Positions 1 to 6,670 of a DNA stretch of 16,924 nucleotides are shown piece by piece. The notes under the pieces are model-generated. The model searched no databases. It had not been told where the DNA came from and saw only the letters and a program-made list of their open reading frames with translations. This DNA comes from Clostridia bacterium (GTDB taxonomy: Bacteria; Bacillota; UBA994; PWPR01). The stretch spans positions 1 to 16,924 of the forward strand of contig PWPR01000208.1 of the NCBI GenBank assembly GCA_003557085.1. Reading direction: 5' to 3'. A program made the translations under genes and the position numbers. Position 1 is the stretch's first letter, and each line of letters begins with the position of its first letter.

Positions 1-1
1 A

Positions 2-121
2 ATCTTTATTGACCCAAGACTAACTGCAGCACTTGTTGATAGATTAATACATCATGCTCACATTATATCTTTCACAGGAAAGAGTTACAGAGTAGAGCAT
101 GCTCTATCAAAAAGAAAGTAA
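2..121 (+). CDS. istB: IS21-family IstB helper ATPase, C-terminal fragment
   Basis: This is the last 39 codons of an open frame that enters from the left edge and ends at TAA 119-121. The peptide contains DPRLTAALVDRLIHHAH and then FTGKSYR, the conserved C-terminus of IstB, the AAA+ ATPase that assists the IstA transposase of IS21-family elements. The Walker motifs would lie outside the window, so I cannot say whether the gene is intact. The repeated terminal motif directly downstream (158-207) is what an IS21 right end should look like, which supports the call. istA should lie further left in the same orientation. Confidence 0.88.
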   Translation: MFIDPRLTAALVDRLIHHAHIISFTGKSYRVEHALSKRK

Positions 122-157
122 CGCTAGCTGCAAACGAATTAAATGATGTTAGTTAAC

Positions 158-207
158 CTGCAGCACTCTGGACTTTTTGCTGCAATACTCTGGAATTTTT
201 TCTTGCA
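158..207 (+). repeat. IS21-type right-end terminal repeats
   Basis: Two imperfect tandem copies of a 20-21 base motif are seen: CTGCAGCACTCTGGACTTTT (158-177) and a second copy at 180-200 beginning CTGCAATACTCTGGA. IS21-family ends typically carry multiple copies of such terminal motifs, which are transposase binding sites. The outer boundary probably falls near the TGCA at 204-207, because these elements usually end in CA. The left end and target duplication are outside the window, so the exact junction is inferred. Confidence 0.7.
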
Positions 208-230
208 AAACACACTTATGCCCCTCTAAA

Positions 231-536
231 ATGTTATTAGAAACATATAGTAGAGGTATTCTCATAAATAAGAGCATAGCTGATAAGCTATTTATTAAGA
301 TAAATGATAGTGTTGAATTAGTAGATGCTAGTAAGTGTATTTGTTTATTAATCAAGATAGATTATGGAGTAGAGTTCAGATATCCTATAGAAAGAATAAA
401 TAAAATTATTGGTAGATACATTATTAAGGAGGATGTATCCATCAAGAGTGAAGCATATACCAAAACTATATTATCCTTAAAAAATGAGTCAGGTCTTAGT
501 ACAATTTACTCAAAGGTTTTTGTACCAGTACAATAA
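231..536 (+). CDS. Unrecognised small protein beside IS21 end, possibly 5'-truncated
   Basis: The open frame runs without a stop from inside the IS right end (TTG at 177) to TAA 534-536. The first ATG is at 231, giving 101 residues. I do not recognise the family. The protein alternates charged and hydrophobic stretches (for example KLFIKINDSVELVD, then CICLLIKIDYGVEF) and looks like a small mixed alpha/beta protein. There is no signal peptide and no obvious membrane helix. Neither ATG 231 nor TTG 177 has a convincing ribosome binding site. The frame opens within the IS end, so this may be the 3' part of a gene whose start was removed by the IS insertion. Confidence 0.4.
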   Translation: MLLETYSRGILINKSIADKLFIKINDSVELVDASKCICLLIKIDYGVEFRYPIERINKIIGRYIIKEDVSIKSEAYTKTILSLKNESGLSTIYSKVFVPVQ

Positions 537-912
537 TAAAGGTAACTCAAAAGCAGAATGCTTAAGTTTGCTTTATCTATGGTTTAAAAACATAAGTAGA
601 CTAATGGTTAAGCATATTTTAGAAATGAAAACTCTACGTTAAGATTAAAACATCAAACTACCTACAGAGTCCATTTAAAAGGGTATGTCCTTCTCTTAAT
701 ATAAACAACAAAGAAAACCTAACGATGAAGTTGAAAACAATGAACCCCAACAAGAGATTGGATCTGAAGAGAAAGTTCAGAAATTCATATGTCGCAGTGA
801 TGAAGTAATTCTTTCAAGAGTAAAAAAAGGACAAGAACTATTTGTGTGAGGGAACTAAATGCCTTTGAGTTCGTCTACTACAATGTTTGATAAAATTACT
901 GGAGGTCTGAAA
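537..912 (+). other. Intergenic stretch with a short coding remnant
   Basis: No intact gene is seen. A stop-free frame at 700-849 encodes about 49 residues ending in EVILSRVKKGQELFV before TGA 847-849. It is rich in Glu, Gln and Asn, has no start with a ribosome binding site, and I do not recognise it. It lies in the same frame as the next gene but is separated from it by TGA 847 and TAA 856, so it may be a remnant of an upstream gene. The rest (537-699) is AT-rich with only weak hairpins. Confidence 0.3.
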
Positions 913-1833
913 ATGAGTGTTTTTAAGATAGTAGTGGTAGTTGGATTGTGTGCGAGTTTGCTTTTTAACTTTTTATTGCTTACAAGGATTGATACAGTTG
1001 ACAATATGATAAAAGATTTTTCAAATAGTCAACGTCAAATAATTAACACAGTCAACTCCCAGATCAGCCAGATTAATAATGCAGTTAATAAGATCAAAGA
1101 GGATCAGAGTTGGCTAAGTGCTATCAATGTAAGGACAGAAATAGATGAGCTTGACAAGAGTAAAGCTATGGTCAATTTTGAGTGGCAGATAAAAGAACTA
1201 CAGAATGATTCAGAAGTAGTTTTTAATTATAAGAGAAGTGAAGAAAAAGAATATACTTCAATTAAAGCGGTGGATACTGGAAGTGGACTGTTTAGAGTAG
1301 CTATACCAATAGAAGTCAATCTTGAACCTATTTGGAACTCATATATGGTTAATAAAGTTAATGATACATCCAATAGACATGCGATAGAAGAAGTTGAGAA
1401 GGATTACAAAAGGGAGAATCAGTTAATTTTTGACTATTATGTTTCAGTTTCTCAAAGTGACATGATAAAAAGTGCTGAAATTAATAAAGCATACGTTGAA
1501 AATATGGGTGCTCGTTATTATGGGTATTTGGAAGTATATACAGACATTGATTCAGATAATAATTATAGCATGTCTCTAACAAGTGGAAAGATATATGATT
1601 CAATAATCTATTTGGAAGAAGTACATCTTAATAAATACAGGGATGGGCAGCTAATAGGAAGCGAAGAATTAGAAAAAAGAAGTATTGTACATGAGGGTGG
1701 AATGCTTGTGAGAGAGGATACTAGAGAGTTTAGCAAAGAAACTTCAGATGAAGAATTTGATTACAGTAGTCTGGTGCTAAAAGTAGTATATAGTGATGGA
1801 TCTGTATTTGAAAAAGAAGTCTATAGTAAGTAG
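913..1833 (+). CDS. Membrane-anchored coiled-coil protein of unknown function
   Basis: The protein has 306 residues from ATG 913. I chose this start over the in-frame ATG at 859 because a perfect GGAGGT (901-906) sits six bases upstream, and because it places the hydrophobic segment at the very N-terminus. Residues 4-24 form one membrane helix or uncleaved signal anchor. Residues 28-66 are polar with repeating hydrophobic positions and should form a short coiled coil. Residues 70-306 are an acidic, beta-rich soluble domain, expected outside the cell. No catalytic motif or named domain is visible. It stands alone, with its own ribosome binding site and an inverted-repeat terminator downstream at 2010. 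Its role is unknown; a surface or envelope protein is an inference from topology. Confidence 0.75.
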   Translation: MSVFKIVVVVGLCASLLFNFLLLTRIDTVDNMIKDFSNSQRQIINTVNSQISQINNAVNKIKEDQSWLSAINVRTEIDELDKSKAMVNFEWQIKELQNDSEVVFNYKRSEEKEYTSIKAVDTGSGLFRVAIPIEVNLEPIWNSYMVNKVNDTSNRHAIEEVEKDYKRENQLIFDYYVSVSQSDMIKSAEINKAYVENMGARYYGYLEVYTDIDSDNNYSMSLTSGKIYDSIIYLEEVHLNKYRDGQLIGSEELEKRSIVHEGGMLVREDTREFSKETSDEEFDYSSLVLKVVYSDGSVFEKEVYSK

Positions 1834-2009
1834 TATACCCGGTAAGAAAACTAGGGTAGTTTTAAGTCTTTCGTATACATTAAAAAGTCCTTTCATAAAT
1901 TGATTAATAGGATAGATTTTAATTATGAAATGGGAGAATTCTTCTAATGGAAGAAAAAAAGCATCAAGAATTTAGTAAGTCAGATAATTAAAGGTCTTGA
2001 GATTGAAGG
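1834..2009 (+). other. Gap between membrane protein gene and its terminator
   Basis: This AT-rich stretch has no recognisable gene. The only start-to-stop unit noticed is a 14-codon frame from ATG 1947, with no convincing ribosome binding site. Together with the terminator at 2010 and the promoter at 2130 it makes up the 354-base gap before the aldehyde dehydrogenase gene. Confidence 0.3.
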
Positions 2010-2057
2010 AGTAGCACTTTCATTATGCTTAATTAATGAAGCTGCTACTTTTTATTT
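2010..2057 (+). terminator. Rho-independent terminator
   Basis: A 16-base arm (2010-2025) pairs with 2034-2049 with two mismatches around an 8-base loop. It is followed by a T-rich tract at 2049-2057. It lies between the membrane protein gene and the aldehyde dehydrogenase gene and would separate the two transcripts. Confidence 0.75.
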
Positions 2058-2129
2058 TGTATAGATTTTACTATTATATAATTGCGCTAACTTCTTCGCA
2101 TTTCTACATTAGAAAACCAAGTATTTGTT

Positions 2130-2157
2130 TTGTAGGATGCATAAACACCTATATAAT
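2130..2157 (+). promoter_or_regulatory. Probable promoter of the aldehyde dehydrogenase gene
   Basis: A perfect TATAAT (2152-2157) is preceded at 16 bases by TTGTAG (2130-2135), four of six matches to the -35 consensus. It lies 30 bases upstream of the TTG start and just after a terminator, as expected for a single-gene unit. The -10 box is strong and the -35 box weak. Confidence 0.55.
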
Positions 2158-2187
2158 GGAGTTACACAGTATTAGGGGGAGTTAGAA

Positions 2188-3564
2188 TTGAATAATATCA
2201 AAGGAATAGCTAATAAAAGTAGGGAGTATTTTAATTCTGGCCAGACTAAAGATGTTTCATTTAGAATAAAGCATTTAGAATTATTAAAAAAGACAATTAA
2301 AGAGAGAGAAGAGGAAATTGCTCAAGCTTTGAAGAAAGATTTGAATAAACCAGCGTTAGAATCTTATGCTACTGAAATTGGCTTAGTAATAAAAGAAATT
2401 GATCTATTTATAAATAAGCTAGAACATTGGTCTAAACCCGATAAGGTAAAAACTTCTCTAATGCATTTTAGGTCTCAAAGTTATATATATAAAGAGCCTT
2501 ATGGGGTAGTTTTAATTTTTGCGCCTTGGAATTATCCTTTTCAACTATTGCTATTACCATTAGTAGGTGCTTTAGCAGCAGGAAATACAGCTGTTTTAAA
2601 ACCTTCAGAGTTTGCTCCTGCTACTGCTAATGTAATTGCTAAGTTAATAGAAGAAAATTTTTCTCAAAAATATATTAGTGTAGTTGAAGGAGATGTAGAA
2701 GTTAGTAAGGCTTTACTAAAAGAGAAGTTTGACTATATCTTTTTCACAGGTAGCAAGAATGTTGGGAAAGCTGTGATGAGAGCAGCGGCGAATAATTTAA
2801 CGCCAGTAACTTTAGAGCTAGGTGGAAAAAGCCCTTGCATTATAAACGATGATGCTAGTATAGATTTAGCAGCAAAAAGAATAGTATGGGGTAAGTACAT
2901 GAATGCTGGTCAAATTTGTGTTGCCCCAGACTATATATTAATCCATAAATCAGTTAAAGAAGAGTTTATAATGAAAGCGAAAAAGTATATAAAAGAATTT
3001 TATGGAGAAAATCCAGAGGAAAGCTCTGATTATTGTAGGATTATTAATGAGAACCATTTTGATAGACTCAAAAACTTAATAAATGATGGTAAAATCATTA
3101 CAGGGGGTAAACTAAACAAAGACACTTTATATATAGAACCAACTATGATAGATGAAGTTACTTATGATGACCCAGTTATGAATGAAGAGATTTTCGGACC
3201 AATACTTCCAATCATTGAGTTTGAGAATGTTAAAGATGTAATAGAAAAAATAAGAAATAGACCAAAACCTTTAGCCTTATATGTTTTTTCAGAAGATAAA
3301 CAATTGCAAGAAATGTTTTTAAAAGAGTTAAGCTTTGGTGGCGGGTGTATTAATGATACTATAATTCACGTTTCTTCTTATTATCTTCCTTTTGGCGGAG
3401 TTGGAGAAAGTGGGATGGGTGTTTATCACGGAAAATCAAGTTTTGATACCTTTACACATAAAAAGAGTATTATCAAAAAAACTACCAAGTTTGATTTAGA
3501 CTTAAGATATCCACCATACAAAAATAAGTTGAAATGGCTTAAAAAATTCTTCAAGTGGTTTTAA
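2188..3564 (+). CDS. NAD(P)-dependent aldehyde dehydrogenase, class 3-like
   Basis: This 458-residue enzyme of the aldehyde dehydrogenase superfamily oxidises aldehydes to carboxylic acids with NAD(P)+. The start is TTG 2188, about eight bases after AGGGGGAG. Visible motifs in order: APWNYPF with the oxyanion Asn near residue 115; KPSE near 138; FTGS 186-189 of the cofactor site; ELGGKSP with the general base Glu near 210; GQIC with the catalytic Cys244; EIFGP 334-338. Length, the short N-terminus and the PFGGVGESGMG segment fit the class 3 / fatty-aldehyde group, as in Bacillus YwdH. The C-terminus ends in a basic, aromatic tail (KWLKKFFKWF) that could touch the membrane, as in fatty aldehyde dehydrogenases. 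All key residues are present. The substrate is not determinable; medium or long-chain aliphatic aldehydes are an inference. Confidence 0.93.
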   Translation: MNNIKGIANKSREYFNSGQTKDVSFRIKHLELLKKTIKEREEEIAQALKKDLNKPALESYATEIGLVIKEIDLFINKLEHWSKPDKVKTSLMHFRSQSYIYKEPYGVVLIFAPWNYPFQLLLLPLVGALAAGNTAVLKPSEFAPATANVIAKLIEENFSQKYISVVEGDVEVSKALLKEKFDYIFFTGSKNVGKAVMRAAANNLTPVTLELGGKSPCIINDDASIDLAAKRIVWGKYMNAGQICVAPDYILIHKSVKEEFIMKAKKYIKEFYGENPEESSDYCRIINENHFDRLKNLINDGKIITGGKLNKDTLYIEPTMIDEVTYDDPVMNEEIFGPILPIIEFENVKDVIEKIRNRPKPLALYVFSEDKQLQEMFLKELSFGGGCINDTIIHVSSYYLPFGGVGESGMGVYHGKSSFDTFTHKKSIIKKTTKFDLDLRYPPYKNKLKWLKKFFKWF

Positions 3565-3614
3565 TTTTACTTCGCTAGTTCGTAATTAGAAAATTTAAGA
3601 AAGGGAGCTTGAAT

Positions 3615-3629
3615 ATAGGAAATTCCTAT
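3615..3629 (+). repeat. Short palindrome downstream of the aldehyde dehydrogenase gene
   Basis: ATAGGAA and TTCCTAT are perfect 7-base arms around a single A. The position, 50 bases after the stop codon, suggests an RNA 3'-end structure, but there is no clean T tract. A regulatory role is not supported. Confidence 0.3.
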
Positions 3630-3695
3630 GTGCTTTTACAAAGGATATTCTTGTGAAAGTACCAAACCTAAAACTTAATAAGTACATCAAGAGTT

Positions 3696-3727
3696 AAAAA
3701 TATTTACTATTTAGTAAGTATTTTTTT
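3696..3727 (+). terminator. AT-rich terminator-like hairpin
   Basis: AAAAATATTTACTA (3696-3709) pairs with 3712-3725 at 13 of 14 positions, and the 3' arm runs into a T tract. It probably ends aldehyde dehydrogenase transcription and could act in both directions because the flanks are A and T. Stability is limited because the stem is almost all A-T. Confidence 0.5.
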
Positions 3728-3821
3728 ATATATCAAGTAAACAGTATATCAAGATTAGCATTTAAAGGATTAACATCTATGATAAGCTAGAGAACCGTCT
3801 AAAAAACATATTGCCATCCTA

Positions 3822-3850
3822 TTGGCGGCAGTTGTTTAAAGTGATAAAAT
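3822..3850 (+). promoter_or_regulatory. Candidate promoter of the FecR-domain lipoprotein gene
   Basis: TTGGCG (3822-3827) and TAAAAT (3845-3850) are separated by 17 bases and lie about 34 bases before the start codon. The -10 box matches five of six and the -35 box is weak, so this is only a candidate. Confidence 0.35.
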
Positions 3851-3883
3851 CTAAGTAATAATAAAAGAAGGGGATGCAATATT

Positions 3884-5059
3884 ATGAAAAACAAGATGTT
3901 GGCACTCCTGATAATTGTAACAATTATTTTATCAGCATGTACAAGTAATATAGCAGAAGATAACCAAGATTTCATAGAACAGATAAGTAATGAGGTGGAT
4001 AAGTCAACTATCAACGATTTTGGTAAGGAATTACTCGAAGGGGTCTGGGCCGGTGAGCTTATCCTTGATTTTTATGAAGGATCTAGAGGAGAATATGGTT
4101 CTTTGACTAAGCAATTAGTCAATATAAATTTAGAAGTAGAATTTAGGATGCATAGTACTAGAAAGTCAGAATTAGAAATGTTTGGTAATATGGAGTTCGT
4201 CTATGAAACTCCGCAAGTTATTGAAGTGCAAAAGGGAGTTGAATCGGTAGAGTTTTTTCCAGAGACTAATAGCTATATTGGTCCATTTGTAGCTTTGATT
4301 AGTCGAGTAGAGCAAAATCTTCCAAATGAAGAACCAGCAATCGTCAATTTTTTAGACATTGCTCACATTACAGGTGGAGTAACCGTAATTGTTAATGTAT
4401 CAGATCCGAAAATTACTGAAACTTTTAGCTATAGTGCTAATGAGGGTGCTGTATATGCTAGTGATTTATACATGTTAAGACAAATGTCCTTTATAACTTT
4501 AACTAGGGATGGAGATGGTAGAGCAGTATTTGGGCCTCATGATCATCTTAAACCAAGCACATCAGGTATAGAAGACAATATCTACGGATATTTAGAAAAA
4601 GTTTCAGTAGTTAATAGAGAGGAGCCACTCAATGAAAAGGAAGTGGTAAATACAGATTCAAAAGAGAGGTTAAAAGCCCGAATAGAGAATAGGTATGCAG
4701 AGTGGGATTTGTTTATAGAGCCAAATACGACAATAGAGCATGGAGAAACCATAGAAGAATCAATGAAGATAGTCAGTGGAGCAATATTTTCTAGAGTTAG
4801 AAGACTAACAGGTGATCAGATTTTTAAGGTACGACTTCCTGTTGCAATTACTGGTGTTAGAGGAACAGACTTTTATATTAGAGTGATAGATGAGAAGAAA
4901 GTGCTTATTAGAGTATATAGCGGTGAGCTTGAAGTATTATATCAAGATGAACAGTATATATTGACTAACAATCAAGGGATACTAATACTAGATGATGAAG
5001 ATAAGGCTCAAACCTTTGATTTTGATAGTAACTATAAGAATCAGTGGTGGAATGAGTAG
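3884..5059 (+). CDS. Lipoprotein with C-terminal FecR-like domain
   Basis: The protein has 391 residues; AAGGGGA lies nine bases before ATG 3884. Residues 1-19 are a lipoprotein signal peptide with lipobox LSAC, so Cys19 should be lipidated and the protein anchored outside the membrane. Residues 45-240 are a region of predicted beta strands that I do not recognise. Residues about 278-370 match the FecR fold: FIEPNTTIEHGE, a KIVSGAIFSRVRR segment, then GVRGTDF (324-330) and YSGELEV (345-351), the hallmarks of FecR domains. Classical FecR relays siderophore signals to a sigma factor, but no FecA-like receptor or ECF sigma gene is adjacent, so an iron role should not be assumed. FecR domains also occur as surface or scaffold modules in clostridial proteins. 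The gene is a single unit with its own weak promoter. Confidence 0.8.
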   Translation: MKNKMLALLIIVTIILSACTSNIAEDNQDFIEQISNEVDKSTINDFGKELLEGVWAGELILDFYEGSRGEYGSLTKQLVNINLEVEFRMHSTRKSELEMFGNMEFVYETPQVIEVQKGVESVEFFPETNSYIGPFVALISRVEQNLPNEEPAIVNFLDIAHITGGVTVIVNVSDPKITETFSYSANEGAVYASDLYMLRQMSFITLTRDGDGRAVFGPHDHLKPSTSGIEDNIYGYLEKVSVVNREEPLNEKEVVNTDSKERLKARIENRYAEWDLFIEPNTTIEHGETIEESMKIVSGAIFSRVRRLTGDQIFKVRLPVAITGVRGTDFYIRVIDEKKVLIRVYSGELEVLYQDEQYILTNNQGILILDDEDKAQTFDFDSNYKNQWWNE

Positions 5060-5229
5060 GTTTTTACAAAAGGCTACATGATGGACATTAGCAGAATGGA
5101 TTGAAATATTGTTACTGTAGCGTTTAGGGAATATGTTGTCATAAAAGATATAAAACTATAAAAGAAAATGGGTTACTTATCCCTAAGACCAAGAAACAGC
5201 AAGTGTTATAGATTTTATCTGCAGAAAAC

Positions 5230-5259
5230 CAGATGGGCTTGCCCTCTGGATGAATGCCG
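5230..5259 (+). repeat. Hairpin remnant sharing sequence with two other hairpins
   Basis: CCAGATGGGC TT GCCCTCTGG forms a hairpin with one bulged T. Its core TGGGCTTGCCC (5234-5244) is identical to the core of the tnpB right-end hairpin (6459-6469). The 16-mer CTCTGGATGAATGCCG (5244-5259) is identical to the 3' arm of the terminator at 12335-12350. This looks like the surviving half of a longer mobile-element or terminator hairpin. Confidence 0.5.
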
Positions 5260-5641
5260 ATATTTTTGTGCAATTAAATATTGGATAGGGTGTCAAAAGT
5301 AAAACAGCTGTTCAAAAAGTAACCATTCTCAAAAATTAAGCATTATGATCAATATCAAAGAAGCTAAATGTTAAAAAATTGTTCAAATACAATATTTTGC
5401 CTAATAAAACAGCTTTTTTAGGGTGTAATTATAAGAACAAACTTAGTTAAACTGCTTAATCATGGCATTTGTAGAGAATACGCACCAGCAAAATAGTATA
5501 GAAGATATTATTTGAATTTAAGTGAGCGTACTAAAAAGTTTGTTCTAAACTCTTGAGCAAAACCTTTTGCAGACTTAATCTTCCCAGAGATTAAAATTTA
5601 AAACTTATCCAACTGTAAATGATTTAAATAAGACAGTATCA

Positions 5642-5742
5642 ATACTCTCCTTCGAATAGTCAAGCTATAGGTAATTATGAAAAGTCCACAGTGTCTAATT
5701 TAATTATAACGGATAAATACAACAAAAGAGAAAGGAGAGTAT
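5642..5742 (+). repeat. 11-bp inverted repeat enclosing 79 bases
   Basis: ATACTCTCCTT (5642-5652) is the exact reverse complement of AAGGAGAGTAT (5732-5742). The right arm overlaps an AAAGGAG ribosome-binding-like site and an ATG at 5741 that is followed after one codon by TAG. It could be a tiny inserted element or a hairpin able to mask that site. No target duplication is evident. Confidence 0.35.
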
Positions 5743-5749
5743 GATTTAG

Positions 5750-6334
5750 TCTGTGACTATATCAGGTGAAATTCAAAATGTTACAATAAGAAAGTCAAAA
5801 GCAGGTAAGTACTACATTTCTATATGTGTACAAGAAGGTGTAAAAAAATACCTCAAACTAATAAAGCAATTGGTATAGACTTAGGCTTAAAAGATTTTAT
5901 AGCCACCTCTGATGGAGAAACAGTAGCTAACCCTAAAACTTTAGCTAAATATGAAAAAAAGATTGTTAAATTAAACAGAGAGCTTGCTAAAAAAGAAAAC
6001 GGCTCAAACAATTGGTTACAAGACTAAAAACAAATTAGCTAATACACACGAAAAAGTAGCTAATATTAGAAAAGTTATTGCAGATGCTTCTTGGTCAAAG
6101 TTTGTCAACTACTTAAGCTATAAAGCTAACTGGTATGGTAGAGAATTAATTAAAATAGATAACTTATTCCCTTCAAGTCAGCTTTGTAGTAAGTGTGACT
6201 ACCAAAACCCACAAGTTAAAGATTTAAGTATCCGTATGTGGGAGTGTCCTAAATGCAAAGCTCTTCATGATAGAGACATTAATGCTAGTAAAAACATTCT
6301 AAAGCAAGGCTTACAGTTAAAGCTAGCTAGTTAA
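5750..6334 (+). pseudogene. tnpB: Broken IS200/IS605-family TnpB nuclease
   Basis: TnpB is the RNA-guided, RuvC-type nuclease of IS200/IS605 and IS607 elements. Three pieces can be joined. In the first frame (from 5750) the segment KAGKYYISICVQEG is read. A one-base shift in the seven-A run at 5842-5848 leads to NKAIGIDLGLKDFIA, with the first RuvC Asp. A second shift at the extra T near 6016 leads to KTKNKLANTHEKVANIRK. That runs directly into VIADASWSKF, skipping the segment of about 30-35 residues that normally carries the second catalytic acid (Glu of the LEDL type). The third RuvC Asp (DRDINASKN) and the CxxC...CxxC zinc finger (CSKC, CPKC) are present. The N-terminal ~170 residues are absent, so the protein cannot be an active nuclease. 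The right-end RNA region follows immediately. Confidence 0.9.
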
Positions 6335-6482
6335 GCTATATATTAGTACTGTCGGGCGGACAGGAACTTAAGCCTTTGGAGAACTTGTAAGACCTAGATA
6401 CACCTAGTCCTTGAGATTATCTGTATCTAGGCTGGGTTCCGTGAATTAGGAATCCTCGTGGGCTTGCCCCGAGGAGCGTCAA
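6335..6482 (+). ncRNA. Right-end omega RNA (reRNA) region of the tnpB element
   Basis: This lies directly after the tnpB stop and extends to the element's right end, where TnpB guide RNAs are encoded. Seen structures: hairpin CTGTC/GACAG (6349-6353, 6359-6363) with loop GGGCG; a perfect 10-bp stem CCTAGATACA/TGTATCTAGG (6393-6402, 6422-6431); GGGTTCC paired with GGAATCC (6434-6440, 6449-6455, with a G-U pair) that would compete with the next hairpin by two bases; and the terminal hairpin CCTCG...CGAGG (6454-6474). GAGCGTCAAG at the end resembles conserved right ends of this family, giving a boundary near TCAA 6479-6482. GGAAC (6363-6367) could pair with GTTCC (6436-6440) as a pseudoknot. The guide would be the host sequence from about 6483. 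Confidence 0.72.
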
Positions 6483-6533
6483 GAGTAACAACTTATCTTT
6501 AGTGGTAAGGTTAGTTTTATCTTATAAAAAGTA

Positions 6534-6564
6534 AAATAGGCACAGACGATTCTGGTGCCTATTT
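6534..6564 (-). terminator. Terminator of the iron-sulfur protein gene
   Basis: AAATAGGCAC (6534-6543) and GTGCCTATTT (6555-6564) form a perfect 10-bp stem with an 11-base loop. Read on the minus strand it is followed by a T-rich stretch, and it lies about 107 bases past the stop codon of the minus-strand gene. It could also stop plus-strand transcription coming out of the tnpB remnant. Confidence 0.7.
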
Positions 6565-6670
6565 CTACTTGAAATGAAAAGCTTTACTCACTTATTTTAT
6601 TAGACAAGAGTTTTGCTAAGCATTTTGACCGAAGTTGATCTGAAGCTGTCAACTGTTTGATTGGTGGCAA

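Larger units (their letters stand above)
5060..5749 (+). other. Decayed intergenic region before tnpB
   Basis: These 690 bases contain no intact gene. A frame at 5422-5556 reads about 44 codons with a single TAG at 5494-5496 (segments LVKLLNHGICREYAPAK and LNLSERTKKFVLN). It looks like a remnant of a coding sequence that I cannot identify. The stretch also holds a hairpin remnant (5230-5259) and an inverted repeat (5642-5742), described separately. The N-terminal half of TnpB, expected here if only point mutations had occurred, is not visible. Confidence 0.4.

Noticed and set aside
149..355. Minus-strand frame opposite the small gene after the IS21 end
   Set aside because: It is a shadow frame spanning the IS end repeats, with no ribosome binding site.
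859..912. ATG 859 as start of the membrane coiled-coil protein
   Set aside because: The GGAGGT at 901-906 is ideally spaced for ATG 913, and starting at 859 would put 18 polar residues before the membrane helix.
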